Positions 35,840-45,002 are shown, counted from the stretch's first letter. The stretch: 64,000 nt of DNA from Pacificimonas sp963710205 (GCA_963710205.1 CAVPZG010000006.1:372001-436000); one strand, 5' to 3'. Notes: a model not told the origin generated them from the sequence alone. Translations and numbers: made by a program.

Positions 35840-36880
35840 TCAGACCTGGTAGAGGACGCCGCGATACATGTCGTCTTCCAGTGCGCGCCCAGTCCCTAGC
35901 GCGACACAGGTTAAGGGATCGTCGGCGACCGTGACAGGCAGGCCGGTGGCATCGCGAATGACCTCGTCCAGCTGGCCGAGCAGTGCGCCGCCGCCAGTCA
36001 TGACGATGCCCTGATCGACGATATCCGCCGCCAGTTCCGGCGCGGTGTTTTCCAGCGCCTGGCGCACACCCTCGACGATCTGGCTGACGGGCTCCGAAAG
36101 CGCCTCCGCGACCTGCGCCTGATTGATGGTGATTTCCTTTGGCACGCCGTTCATCAGATCGCGGCCCTTGATGTCCAGCGTCATGCCGACGCCGTCCACG
36201 GGCGGCTTCGCCGTACCGATGGTTTCCTTGATGCGTTCGGCAGTGGTCTCGCCGATCAGGAGGTTATGATTGCGGCGCACATAGGATATGATGGACTCGT
36301 CCATCTTGTCGCCGCCAGTACGGACGCTGGTGGTGTAGGCGAGGCCCCGCAGGGAAAGAACAGCCACCTCGGTCGTGCCGCCGCCGATATCCACGACCAT
36401 GGAGCCAATGGGTTCGGTCACGGGCATGCCCGCGCCGATGGCCGCCGCCATCGGTTCGTCGATCAGGTAAACCGATTTCGCGCCCGCGTTGTTGGCGGCA
36501 TCCCGGATGGCGCGCTTCTCGACGCTGGTGGAACCGGACGGCACGCAAATGACGATTTCCGGCGCGGACAGGAAGGAGCGCTTGTGCACCTTGTTGATAA
36601 AATGCTCGATCATCTTCTCGGCGATATCGATGTCGGCGATGACGCCGTCGCGCAAAGGGCGGATTGCCTCGATCGAGCCGGGCGTTTTGCCCATCATCAT
36701 CTTGGCGTCGTTGCCGACCGCCTTCACGGACTTGCGTCCCTCGTGAAATTCCATCGCCACCACGGATGGTTCGTTGAGAACGATACCTTCGCCGCGTACG
36801 TAAACGAGCGTGTTGGCGGTTCCGAGGTCGATGGCCATGTCCTTTGAGAACATGGATGAAAAACGGCTGAAAAAAGACAA
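35840..36880 (-). CDS. mreB: actin-like cell-shape protein MreB
   Basis: About 346 residues of the actin fold. Phosphate loops are AIDLGTANTLVYVRGEG and VDIGGGTTEVAVLSL, and MTGGGALLGQLDEVI is the adenosine-binding segment. TTG 36880 gives the usual MreB N terminus (SFFSRF) and has AGGA about nine bases upstream; ATG 36901 adds seven non-family residues and lacks a ribosome binding site. First gene of the shape operon, diverging from mutL. Confidence 0.95.
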   Translation of the reverse strand: MSFFSRFSSMFSKDMAIDLGTANTLVYVRGEGIVLNEPSVVAMEFHEGRKSVKAVGNDAKMMMGKTPGSIEAIRPLRDGVIADIDIAEKMIEHFINKVHKRSFLSAPEIVICVPSGSTSVEKRAIRDAANNAGAKSVYLIDEPMAAAIGAGMPVTEPIGSMVVDIGGGTTEVAVLSLRGLAYTTSVRTGGDKMDESIISYVRRNHNLLIGETTAERIKETIGTAKPPVDGVGMTLDIKGRDLMNGVPKEITINQAQVAEALSEPVSQIVEGVRQALENTAPELAADIVDQGIVMTGGGALLGQLDEVIRDATGLPVTVADDPLTCVALGTGRALEDDMYRGVLYQV

Positions 36881-36980
36881 GCTGGCAATTCCTGATGGCA
36901 TATTTGCGTCTGCTCACGGCCCTTAGCGGCGATTCCCACCATATGCGAGCGAAACTCTGGCCGTTAAGGTGCGGCCTTCC

Positions 36981-38795
36981 ATGAGCATCCGCCGCCTTCC
37001 CGATACACTTGTCGACCGCATCGCGGCAGGCGAGGTCGTCGAGCGTCCGGCGTCCGCCGTCAAGGAGCTTGTCGAGAACGCCCTCGACGCTGGCGCGACA
37101 CGCATCGTCATCGACCTTGTCGAGGGGGGAACGGAGCGGATTTCCGTGACGGACAACGGGCGGGGCATGACGCCCGAGGAAATGCGTCTTGCCGTACAGC
37201 GGCATTGCACCTCCAAACTGGCCGACGGAGACCTGGCGGCCATAGCCACACTTGGCTTTCGCGGGGAGGCGCTGCCCAGCATCGCCAGCGTCAGTCATTT
37301 CCGCCTTGCCAGCCGCCGGCAGGGTCAGGATGGCTGGGCGCTCTCCATCGATCACGGCGAAACCGTCAGCGATGCGCCCGCCAGCATGACCGAGGGAACG
37401 CAGGTCAGCGTCGACAATCTGTTCGAGAAAGTTCCCGCCCGCCGCAAATTCCTGAAAACGCCGCGCGCCGAAATGGGCGCGATCACGGATACCGTTCGCC
37501 GTCTCGCCATGGCGCGCGCGGACGTCGCCTTCACGCTCAGCCATAATGGCAGAAAGCTGATGGACGCGCCCGCGCCGGGCCTGGCCCTGGGTGATGACGA
37601 TGCGATGATCCACGCCCGTGTCGAGCGTCTGGGCGCCATCCTGACGCGCGAGTTTACCGCCAATGCCGTGCCTGTCGATCTGGCACGGGACGGCGCGCAC
37701 CTCGGCGGGCTGGCGGGTGTGCCGACCTTCAACCGCGGTGCGGCGGACCATCAGTATCTTTTCGTGAATGGCCGCCCGGTGAAGGACCGGTTGCTGCTTG
37801 GTGCGGTCAGGGGGGCTTATCGCGACCTGCTTGCGCGTGATCGCCATCCGGTGCTGGCATTGTTCCTGACGGTCCCGCCAGGCGAGGTGGACGTCAATGT
37901 CCATCCCGCCAAAACCGAGGTCAGGTTCCGCGATGCCGCGGCGATCAGGGGCATGATCGTCAGCGGGTTGAGGCGCGCACTCGACGACGGCAGCGGCCAC
38001 ACCTCAACCACGGTGGGCGATGCGGCGCTGAGACATTTTCAGCCCGAACGCATGCCATTGCCGCCCGCCCAGCGTATGTTTGGCGAAAGTCGCCCCCGCT
38101 TTGCCGCGCCGCCGATGGCGAGAAGCGGTAATGAACCGGATGATCTCCCGCCCTATGCGCAACGTGACGAAGATCGTGAAGGCGGCGCCCGCCAAACGGA
38201 AGCCGCCGAACAATATCCACTCGGCGCAGCGCGCGCGCAGCTGCACGAAAGCTGGATCGTTGCTGAAACCCATGACCATCTGATCCTGGTCGACCAGCAT
38301 GCCGCGCATGAGCGCCTCACATTGGAAAAGATGAAGGCAAGTGCGGCAACCGGCAGTCCAAAAATTCAGGCGCTTCTGATCCCCGAAGTCATCGACCTGA
38401 CGGAGACCGAGACCGAGGCGCTCGAAGCCCATGCGGAGGATCTGGCCGCCCTTGGGCTGGAGATTGAACGATTCGGGACGGATGCGATCATGGTTCGCGG
38501 AGTGCCCGCCATTTTGGGCAACCGTGTCGATGCCAAGGCGCTGATCCGGGACATTGCCGATGACATCGCCAGTCTTGGTGCGGCGCACAGCCTGAAGGAG
38601 AAGATCGACGAACTCTATGCCACCATGGCCTGTCATGGCAGTGTCCGCGCGGGCCGCCGCCTTGCCATCGAGGAAATGAACGCCCTGCTGCGCGAGATGG
38701 AAGCTACGCCGCATAGCGGCCAGTGCAACCACGGTCGCCCGACCTATGTGAAACTTGCCCGCGCCGATATCGAGAAGCTGTTCGGTCGCCGTTAG
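36981..38795 (+). CDS. mutL: DNA mismatch repair protein MutL
   Basis: About 604 residues. The GHKL ATPase motifs are clear: VVERPASAVKELVENALDAGA (motif I around ELVENALDAG), VTDNGRGM and LGFRGEALPSIASV. The C-terminal dimerisation domain ends in NHGRPTYVKL. ATG 36981 fits the family start (MSIRRLPDTL); GTG 36969 in the same frame is less likely. Its TAG stop overlaps the TAA stop of the convergent AAA gene. Confidence 0.96.
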   Translation: MSIRRLPDTLVDRIAAGEVVERPASAVKELVENALDAGATRIVIDLVEGGTERISVTDNGRGMTPEEMRLAVQRHCTSKLADGDLAAIATLGFRGEALPSIASVSHFRLASRRQGQDGWALSIDHGETVSDAPASMTEGTQVSVDNLFEKVPARRKFLKTPRAEMGAITDTVRRLAMARADVAFTLSHNGRKLMDAPAPGLALGDDDAMIHARVERLGAILTREFTANAVPVDLARDGAHLGGLAGVPTFNRGAADHQYLFVNGRPVKDRLLLGAVRGAYRDLLARDRHPVLALFLTVPPGEVDVNVHPAKTEVRFRDAAAIRGMIVSGLRRALDDGSGHTSTTVGDAALRHFQPERMPLPPAQRMFGESRPRFAAPPMARSGNEPDDLPPYAQRDEDREGGARQTEAAEQYPLGAARAQLHESWIVAETHDHLILVDQHAAHERLTLEKMKASAATGSPKIQALLIPEVIDLTETETEALEAHAEDLAALGLEIERFGTDAIMVRGVPAILGNRVDAKALIRDIADDIASLGAAHSLKEKIDELYATMACHGSVRAGRRLAIEEMNALLREMEATPHSGQCNHGRPTYVKLARADIEKLFGRR

Positions 38796-40336
38796 GGGAT
38801 CAGAATTTCGATCGTTCCATCCGGCGCAGCGGCGACCTTTGAAAAATCAACGACACCAGGCGTCACTTTCGCCAGGTCACCCTGCAACTGACTGGAAATC
38901 CAGCCACGCAGTTCATCGACATTGGCACTCTGTTCAGCCTGATAGTAGCGCAGCGTCGGTGCCGTCACGGGAAAATTGACGCTTTTGATGGTGTCGACCG
39001 TCCAGCCCCGTGCCTGCAAGGCAAGCTCAAGACGCGATGCGCGTGCGGCGCTGGCGTCATTGTCTTCGACATAGAATATGGACAGGCGCGCCCCTGACAT
39101 GGCCGGTTTCCGGGGATCTGGCTTCGGGGGGTCTGGCTGCGGCAGTGTCAATCGAGATAGAATCGATGACGCGTTTTCAGGTCGAGCGCTGGTATCGGCA
39201 TTAGCCGTGGCTTTCCCTTCGTCCGCACGTCCGGACTGGGTGGGGTCGGTTCCGGTCTCAGCTGCGATCGCGCTCTGTGCTTCCTGGACCTCATTGCTCG
39301 CGGCCGCTGCAGACTCGGCGGGAATGCCGCCATTCTCACCCATGCCCTCGGAAGGACCGTCAGACGGGATGATGGAGCCGAGTTCAACGCCTTCTTCGGG
39401 CGAGGACGTGACGGTCCCGGCGGAAGTGGGGGTTTCGGCCGAACTTCCGCTATCCGCATCCGTGCGCGATGGCAGGTCGATGCTGCCGTTCACAAAAGCG
39501 AAAATCCCTGCCGCGACCGCGATGACGCCCACGGTAGCGGCAGCCACGGGCCAATAGCTCCATCTTCTGTTCGCATGGACGACGGGCGGCGCCGCTTCCG
39601 GCGCAGTTTCCGCAGGTACAGGGGCTGCGTTGACTGGCAGGCGCGCGGAGTCTTCCATGTGGTCGGAACCGCCGGGAATCAGTTCCTTTTGGACATCTTC
39701 CGGATCGACATGCTGCCGGCCCGCAAACATGGCATTGACCAGCGCCGTTCCCGCCAGGCTGCGCAGGCGCCAGACCGACCCATCGGCCACCTGCGCCAGT
39801 CTGGCGACCGCCTGCGCGGTGAACAGGTTCGGATCGCCGCCGGCAAACAGGATATGCTCGCGGAGGTAGGAATCCGCGCCTTTCAGCGACAGTCCTTCCA
39901 GTCTGACAATATGATCGACAAGCGGTCGCAGCATCGCCGCTGAACTGTCATGCGCCACCAATATCGTGGCAATGCCGCTGTCCGCGCGTGCTTTTACCAG
40001 CTGCTTCAGGCTATCCTGCGAAAGTGACTGGGCTTCGTCGATCAAAAGATAGTCCACGTCGTGGTGGCATTTTCCCTCCCTGACCTGTTCCGGGGCGGGC
40101 AGCTGCACGCTTTCCCCATTCCTGACGAGCAATTCTGCCAAATGAGAAAGTGTGGCCGTCTTGCCCGTGCCAGCAGCGCCGTGCAGCAAGATCGTCCTGG
40201 CTCCGTTTGTCAGCGCATCCAGAACCGCATGACTGGCGGCGAGGACATGCGGGAGCAAATGCAGACCGCTGGACGCGGAAAAGGGCGAGGAATGAAAGCC
40301 GAAATGGCTTTCCACATTCAGCCGTTCCTCTGCCAT
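38792..40336 (-). CDS. ExeA/GspA-like AAA ATPase with membrane anchor and C-terminal wall-type domain
   Basis: A 514-residue three-part protein. Residues 1-220 form an AAA ATPase related to ExeA/TniB (N-terminal FGFHSSPFS, Walker A HGAAGTGKT at 52-60, Walker B DYLLIDEAQ near 95-103). A single TM segment lies at about 261-282. A long low-complexity Ser/Glu/Pro linker follows, then a domain from about residue 415 with FYVEDNDASAARASRLELAL, resembling a LytR_C-type fold. The ATPase would be cytoplasmic and the tail periplasmic. ExeA partners (ExeB, secretin) are not nearby, so the role in envelope assembly is a guess. Confidence 0.7.
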   Translation of the reverse strand: MAEERLNVESHFGFHSSPFSASSGLHLLPHVLAASHAVLDALTNGARTILLHGAAGTGKTATLSHLAELLVRNGESVQLPAPEQVREGKCHHDVDYLLIDEAQSLSQDSLKQLVKARADSGIATILVAHDSSAAMLRPLVDHIVRLEGLSLKGADSYLREHILFAGGDPNLFTAQAVARLAQVADGSVWRLRSLAGTALVNAMFAGRQHVDPEDVQKELIPGGSDHMEDSARLPVNAAPVPAETAPEAAPPVVHANRRWSYWPVAAATVGVIAVAAGIFAFVNGSIDLPSRTDADSGSSAETPTSAGTVTSSPEEGVELGSIIPSDGPSEGMGENGGIPAESAAAASNEVQEAQSAIAAETGTDPTQSGRADEGKATANADTSARPENASSILSRLTLPQPDPPKPDPRKPAMSGARLSIFYVEDNDASAARASRLELALQARGWTVDTIKSVNFPVTAPTLRYYQAEQSANVDELRGWISSQLQGDLAKVTPGVVDFSKVAAAPDGTIEILIP

Positions 40337-40484
40337 ATCGATATTATCCGCATGAATTTATACAGGACAATTATACGCTTATACCGGTTTCCTTGTTGAG
40401 GTTATGGCAATCGGGGGGATGGAACAAGCCTTATGGCCAATTTCAGCGTTAACGTCAGGCGCCAGCAGAACGCCCTGGCGCATG
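40337..40484. other. intergenic region upstream of the AAA ATPase gene
   Basis: A stretch of 148 bases, AT-rich near 40345-40400. It probably holds the minus-strand promoter of the ATPase gene; no clear hairpin or small gene is seen. Confidence 0.3.
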
Positions 40485-40772
40485 TCAATCTTCTGGAATA
40501 CCGAAAGGCGCGATGCGGACGTCACCGAAAACCCCTTCGCCAGCGCTGGCGTCCTGCCCCGCAACATTCAGGTGCGGCTCGATGATGTCAGCAACGTCGC
40601 GCGTCACGAGAATGGTCGCCAGATGTGCGTCCGGATCCGTAACGATAACGCCGAAATCATTGTCGATGTCGGACACGGCCACGCCAAATCGCTGGGCGAC
40701 CGCCTGAAGGTCGGGGGCAGTGTTGCCGCGGTAATGAAACTGCACCATCACCTTCGCATTCTTGTCTGTCAT
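40485..40772 (-). CDS. small protein of unknown function next to a subtilisin, possible I9-like partner
   Basis: A 95-residue protein. ATG 40772 has GGAG eight bases upstream; the open frame continues to 41018 but that part is antisense to the protease. Predicted order is strand-helix-strand-helix-strand (KVMVQFHY, LQAVAQRFGV, GVIVTD, AHLATILVTRDV), which would fit the ferredoxin-like fold of subtilisin propeptides (I9). No signal peptide. It lies 88 bases downstream of the S8 gene on the same strand, so it may be a trans-acting chaperone or inhibitor. This is inference from size, order and context only. Confidence 0.55.
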   Translation of the reverse strand: MTDKNAKVMVQFHYRGNTAPDLQAVAQRFGVAVSDIDNDFGVIVTDPDAHLATILVTRDVADIIEPHLNVAGQDASAGEGVFGDVRIAPFGIPED

Positions 40773-40860
40773 TTTTGGATCTCCGTCCCTGCCAGATAGG
40801 AACGGACCGGCCGCTGCAAAAGTGCAGCAACCGGCCCTGTTCCTGTGATCAGGCTGGGTG

Positions 40861-42633
40861 TCAGCCGCTACATCCGCAGCCACCCTCCTTTGCCTTGGGG
40901 GCACCTCCACCCGGCGCGGCGGCGCCACCAGCCTGGCTCGCATCGTACCAGCCTGCATAATAAAGCAGATCGGCAAGATCCTCAGGCGCCATGTCGGCCA
41001 GTGCCGACGGGTCGGCACTCAGATCCAGCATGCCATAGCCTCCGCCCTGATCGTGCCCGCTTTCGTCATATAGGTTCGAACCCGGACGCGGCGGAATTGG
41101 CAGCGGCGGAAAGGGCTGTGGCGGGACGCGCGGCGGCAGAGGAATGGGACGGCACAGCTGCGGAAAGCGCCTGCAAAGGTCGATCGGCACGGGACGCGGA
41201 CGGCAAAGGTCGGGGCGTATCCGGCAGATGTCGATCAGGGGCGGGCGCAGTCGCGTGCTGATCGCACAGCCGTTCACGACACCATAACCATGTTCCAGAT
41301 CATAGCCCGACGCCCCCAGATCCTGCGCGGTTGAGGTGACGAGGCTGCGAATCGCGTCCGGCGTGCGCGAAGCATTTCCGGAAACATAGGGCCGCTTCGT
41401 GCGGATGGCTGCGAAGACACCGGCCACGACCGGGCAGGCCGCGGACGTGCCGCCGTCCGCAGCATAAACGCCGGATCCGGAGAAATGCGTGTAACCGCTG
41501 ATATCGGGTTTCGAACGAACAAGCCGTCCCGGCCCCTTGCTGGAATAGCCGACCCGCGTTTTCGAAGTATCGACACCGGCAACGCAGGTGACGTTCCGGT
41601 GGCTGTTCGCGCCGTAGATCGCGCGGGAGGTCACGCCATTACAGCGTCCGTCCGGGCAGTCGCTGCCGCAGTTGCCAGCCGCGAACAAGATGTCCGCGCC
41701 ATGCCCCGCCAGTGTCGCCACGATGCGATTGAAGGGATGATTGGGATTGTCGCTATAATTGCCGGGATGCCCGACCGGGAAGTCCCAGGACGGATGGAAC
41801 ATGCCCCAGCTGTTATTGACGACCAGCGACCGCGATTCGCCCGGACGGCGCGGCGCGCGCATCACGTTTATCAGATGGGCGTACGCGCGGACGGCATCGG
41901 ACAGGAAACCGGCCATGACGGTCGGACCGCTCGCGGTGGTTTGCAACAGGGCAATGTCCAGCAGTGTGCATTTTGGCGCGGCGATGCAGACGTCGAAGGC
42001 GCACATTGTGCCGTGGCCGACGGGCAGACTGCCCGGGGTCAGTCCGGCCTGCGGAACCCAGCTGCGCGCAGCGTCGAAATTCGGCGTTTTGCCGCGCGCG
42101 TTGAGGTGCGCCATGTTGATGCCGCTATCGACAATCGCAACGAGAACCCCGCTGCCGTCCGCGCCCGCGCGGTGCAGGGCGGGCGTGCAGAGCAGGCGTT
42201 CGACATCATTGTGCGTCCCCATGGGCGGTGAACCGGGACAGATCAGCTGCGGCTGGATGGCGACGTCGGCATAGACGCCCTTCACGCCGGGCTTCTTCAT
42301 CAGTGCCTTTGCCGCCTCTTCGGCCTTGGCTTCGGGAACATCGGCACGCATCAGGTAGGACATCTTCACGGGCGGCATGGTATCGCCGACAGCGGCGCCT
42401 TCACCCTCCGTTTCCGTTGCGTGGCCAAAATCGATTTCGGTGGCCATATGCGCCGCGCCCGGCATTTCCGGCATGGGCGTCACGCCAAAGTCGGCATCCA
42501 TCTTGACACCGGGAACCTCGGGAACGGCCTTCGGCATTTTTGCGTCGCGCGCCGCCTCGGCATCGACGGAAGCCGCCGCAGACAGGCTGCTTTCCGGTTC
42601 CATTTCTATAAGCAGGGATATGGTGGACATCAT
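40861..42633 (-). CDS. subtilisin-like S8 peptidase without signal peptide, Cys/Pro-rich C-terminal tail
   Basis: A 590-residue protein. The catalytic triad is Asp169 (AIVDSGI), His208 (GHGTMCAF) and Ser397 (GGTSAACPV), with oxyanion Asn321 (AAGNCGS). Residues 1-130 are acidic and Met/Pro-rich and include a short propeptide-like segment (about 88-128) but no hydrophobic leader. After the catalytic domain come two near-repeats with C-x6-C spacing (ICRIRPDLCRP, LCRRFPQLCRP), a proline-rich stretch, an acidic helix and a final GGCGCSG. There are 17 cysteines, unusual for a cytoplasmic bacterial protease. AAGGAG precedes ATG 42633 or 42630. Target unknown. Confidence 0.82.
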   Translation of the reverse strand: MMSTISLLIEMEPESSLSAAASVDAEAARDAKMPKAVPEVPGVKMDADFGVTPMPEMPGAAHMATEIDFGHATETEGEGAAVGDTMPPVKMSYLMRADVPEAKAEEAAKALMKKPGVKGVYADVAIQPQLICPGSPPMGTHNDVERLLCTPALHRAGADGSGVLVAIVDSGINMAHLNARGKTPNFDAARSWVPQAGLTPGSLPVGHGTMCAFDVCIAAPKCTLLDIALLQTTASGPTVMAGFLSDAVRAYAHLINVMRAPRRPGESRSLVVNNSWGMFHPSWDFPVGHPGNYSDNPNHPFNRIVATLAGHGADILFAAGNCGSDCPDGRCNGVTSRAIYGANSHRNVTCVAGVDTSKTRVGYSSKGPGRLVRSKPDISGYTHFSGSGVYAADGGTSAACPVVAGVFAAIRTKRPYVSGNASRTPDAIRSLVTSTAQDLGASGYDLEHGYGVVNGCAISTRLRPPLIDICRIRPDLCRPRPVPIDLCRRFPQLCRPIPLPPRVPPQPFPPLPIPPRPGSNLYDESGHDQGGGYGMLDLSADPSALADMAPEDLADLLYYAGWYDASQAGGAAAPGGGAPKAKEGGCGCSG

Positions 42634-42939
42634 TTGTCTCCTTGTTGAAATTGCGGGAAGCAGGACAACGAGAACAGACAGACATTGCGGCCTCGGAATG
42701 AAGAGGCGGTTTCGCGAAACGGAAAATAAGTCGTCGCCCGCTGAAAGCCTGAATCATTAAATACCGGAATGTCGATAATATGCTATCTGACACAATTCGC
42801 GGTCAGCCAGATGTGACGTTGGTCACACCAATAGTTTCGATATGGAAATATTATGATCTTGATTATTTGAAAGATGTGGCCTGGCGTTATTGGCATTGAC
42901 AGTAGAATCGTTCGCCCGTCACTTGTCCCGGCGGCGAAT
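42634..42939. other. intergenic region between modC and the S8 protease gene
   Basis: A stretch of 306 bases, AT-rich in the half near modC. It holds the S8 ribosome binding site (about 42636-42641), an imperfect GTTTCGCG/CGCGAAAC-type palindrome near 42715, and a CRP-like palindrome at 42812. No tRNA, small RNA or convincing small gene is visible. Confidence 0.5.
42812..42827. promoter_or_regulatory. CRP/FNR-type palindrome TGTGA-N6-TCACA
   Basis: TGTGACGTTGGTCACA has perfect six-base arms and equals the CRP consensus half-sites at the standard spacing. It lies about 180 bases upstream of the S8 gene and downstream of modC, so it would control the S8 unit. Which regulator binds is unknown. 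Confidence 0.5.
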
Positions 42940-43542
42940 TCAGTCCGAACGGACCATTTCGACGATAGTGGACGCCAGCCGCTCCGCCTCTGCGCGGTCA
43001 TGCGTGACATAAAGAATTGAAAGCCCGCGCGCATCGCGGACGCGCTCAATCAACGCCATGATTTCCTCCGCGCGGGCACGGTCCAGACTGGCCAGCGGTT
43101 CGTCCATCAGCAGGAAGTCCGCACCTGACAGCAGGGCACGGCCGATAGCGACACGCTTCGCCTCGCCGCCGGAAAGACTGCGCGGCCAGCGGTTCAGAAG
43201 CGGCGCGAGATCAAGCAGCGGGACGATCTCCGCCCAGCCATCGTCGCCGCCATAGCGCAGATTGGCGTCCACATTCAGATGCGGAAACAGCCGCGCATCC
43301 TGAAACACATAGCCCGCCCGGCGCGCTTCCGGTGGCAGGCTGGTGTTTTCATCGAACAATGTCCGGCCACTTGCCCGGATATGGCCGTGATCCGGCGTCA
43401 GCAGGCCGGCGACCATATTGAGGACGCTGGTCTTGCCGACACCCGAAGGTCCGAAGAGCACGGTAATGCCCGGCGGCGTGTCAAAGCGTGCCGTGACCTT
43501 CACCTCCCGGCGCTGAAGGACCACGTCTATGTCAAAGGACAT
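42940..43542 (-). CDS. modC: molybdate-type ABC transporter ATPase (ModC-like, short)
   Basis: A 200-residue ATPase with Walker A (GPSGVGKTSVLN), Q-loop (YVFQDARLFPHL), signature (LSGGEAKRVAIGRAL), Walker B (FLLMDEP) and H-loop (THDRAE). The C-terminal TOBE/MOP domain of usual ModC (about 350 residues) is absent, so the regulatory oxyanion-binding part is missing. ATG 43542 overlaps the modB stop by 11 bases. Assignment to molybdate rests on the modA and modB neighbours. Confidence 0.82.
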   Translation of the reverse strand: MSFDIDVVLQRREVKVTARFDTPPGITVLFGPSGVGKTSVLNMVAGLLTPDHGHIRASGRTLFDENTSLPPEARRAGYVFQDARLFPHLNVDANLRYGGDDGWAEIVPLLDLAPLLNRWPRSLSGGEAKRVAIGRALLSGADFLLMDEPLASLDRARAEEIMALIERVRDARGLSILYVTHDRAEAERLASTIVEMVRSD

Positions 43543-44218
43543 GGACGCCCCGTCCCGCCCGGCGCGCCAGCAGCTCCGATATGACGAGCGCACCCAGCGA
43601 CAGCGCGATCGCGATGCCTGCCAGCCGCCAGACGGCCGCCTCTCCATCCGGGCTTTGCAGCGCGGAATAGATGGCGAGCGGCAGTGTCCGGGTTTCGCCC
43701 GGAACATTGCTGACAAAGGTGATGGTCGCGCCGAATTCGCCCAGCGCGCGCGCGAAGCCAAGGATGCTGCCCGCGAGTATGCCGGGCATGGACAGCGGCA
43801 GCGTCACGGTGCGGAACGTCCGCGCCGGCGATGCCCCCAATGTCCGTGCCGCCTGCTCCAGTCGCCTGTCGACACTTTCGAGACTAAGGCGCAGCGCCCG
43901 CACCATCAACGGCAGCGCCATGACACCCGCTGCGATGGCCGCGCCTGTCCAGCGGAACAGCACGCTGACGCCGAACCAGCTTTGCAGCCAGCCGCCGATC
44001 GCGCCCTCCGGACCAAAGGCCAGGAGCAGCAGCCAGCCCGTCACGACCGGCGGCAGGACGAGCGGCAGATGGACGACCCCGTCAAGCAGGATTTTCCCGC
44101 GGAATTCGGTGCGGGCCAGCACCCATGCCAGACCGAAAGCGATCGGCAGCGTGACAAGGATGGCAACCAGGCCGACCTTCAGGGACAACAAGACAATGCT
44201 GCCAACCCCCTCGCTCAT
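43532..44218 (-). CDS. modB: molybdate ABC transporter permease ModB
   Basis: A 228-residue inner-membrane permease with five to six TM segments. The EAA loop is visible as EQAARTLGASPARTFRTVTLP, followed by GILAGSILGFARALGEFGATITF, typical of ModB. The start overlaps the modA stop as ATGA. Confidence 0.92.
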   Translation of the reverse strand: MSEGVGSIVLLSLKVGLVAILVTLPIAFGLAWVLARTEFRGKILLDGVVHLPLVLPPVVTGWLLLLAFGPEGAIGGWLQSWFGVSVLFRWTGAAIAAGVMALPLMVRALRLSLESVDRRLEQAARTLGASPARTFRTVTLPLSMPGILAGSILGFARALGEFGATITFVSNVPGETRTLPLAIYSALQSPDGEAAVWRLAGIAIALSLGALVISELLARRAGRGVHVL

Positions 44219-44979
44219 CGCGCCGGCACCGTGAATCCATGGGCAACGAACAGTTTACGGGCCTCCTGCGACCGGAGATATTTCAGGAACGGGCGGGCAC
44301 CGGGATGTGTCGACGCGCGCAAGAGTGCTGCCGGATAGACGATGGGCGGATGACTGTTTTCCGGGAAGGACGCAATGCGCCGGACCATTGCCGATGCGCG
44401 CGCGTCGCTGGCGTAAACGATGCCGAGGGGCGCAGCGCCCCGTTCCACGAGCGCAAGGGCGGCGCGCACATTTTCCGCGCGGACAAGTCGCGGTTCCACC
44501 TGCGGCCAGATACCGAGGTCACGCAGGCCCGCCTCGGCATAGCGCCCGGCGGGGACACTTGCGGGATCAGCCACCGCCAGCCTGTCTTGTCCGAGCGCCC
44601 TCAGCAGCGCCCGTCCATTTTCCAGTCGGTTCGGACCGTCCGCTTCGGTGCGCCGGACGACGACAAGCCTGTTCCCCGCGATGGTCGCGCGCGTACCCGG
44701 GGCCAGCCTGCCGCGCGCGGCGACATGGGCCATCCATTCGGCGTCGGCGGAAATGAATATATCCGCAGCCGCGCCGCTTTCGACCTGCCGCGCCAGCGCG
44801 CCTGTTCCCGCAAAGGAGAGAACGGGCCGGTCATGGCCATCGCTGGCCCACTGATCCGCGGCGCGGCCAAGCACGTCCTGCATGCTCGAGGGGGCCAGCA
44901 CGAGCGGACCTTTCGCGTCGGCGGGAACCGCCAGCGTCAACATCATCAGCAAGAGGCCGAGCCTCCATAGCCCGACCAT
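44215..44979 (-). CDS. modA: molybdate ABC transporter substrate-binding protein ModA
   Basis: About 254 residues with a signal peptide ending VPADA. The type-2 binding-protein pattern is clear: VLAPSSMQDVLGRAA, SFAGTGALARQVESGAAADIFISAD and LGIVYASDA. It captures molybdate (perhaps also tungstate) in the periplasm. ATG 44979 or an in-frame GTG at 45015, overlapping the previous gene, could be the start. No molybdenum-cofactor riboswitch is seen upstream, because the modA start abuts the amidohydrolase gene. Confidence 0.88.
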   Translation of the reverse strand: MVGLWRLGLLLMMLTLAVPADAKGPLVLAPSSMQDVLGRAADQWASDGHDRPVLSFAGTGALARQVESGAAADIFISADAEWMAHVAARGRLAPGTRATIAGNRLVVVRRTEADGPNRLENGRALLRALGQDRLAVADPASVPAGRYAEAGLRDLGIWPQVEPRLVRAENVRAALALVERGAAPLGIVYASDARASAMVRRIASFPENSHPPIVYPAALLRASTHPGARPFLKYLRSQEARKLFVAHGFTVPAR

Positions 44980-45002
44980 GAACGCGCGCGCCCGCAGCGG
45001 GC

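Noticed and set aside
36264..38000. 578-residue open frame on the minus strand spanning mreB and mutL
   Set aside because: It crosses two well-supported genes and their divergent promoter, with no domain of its own.
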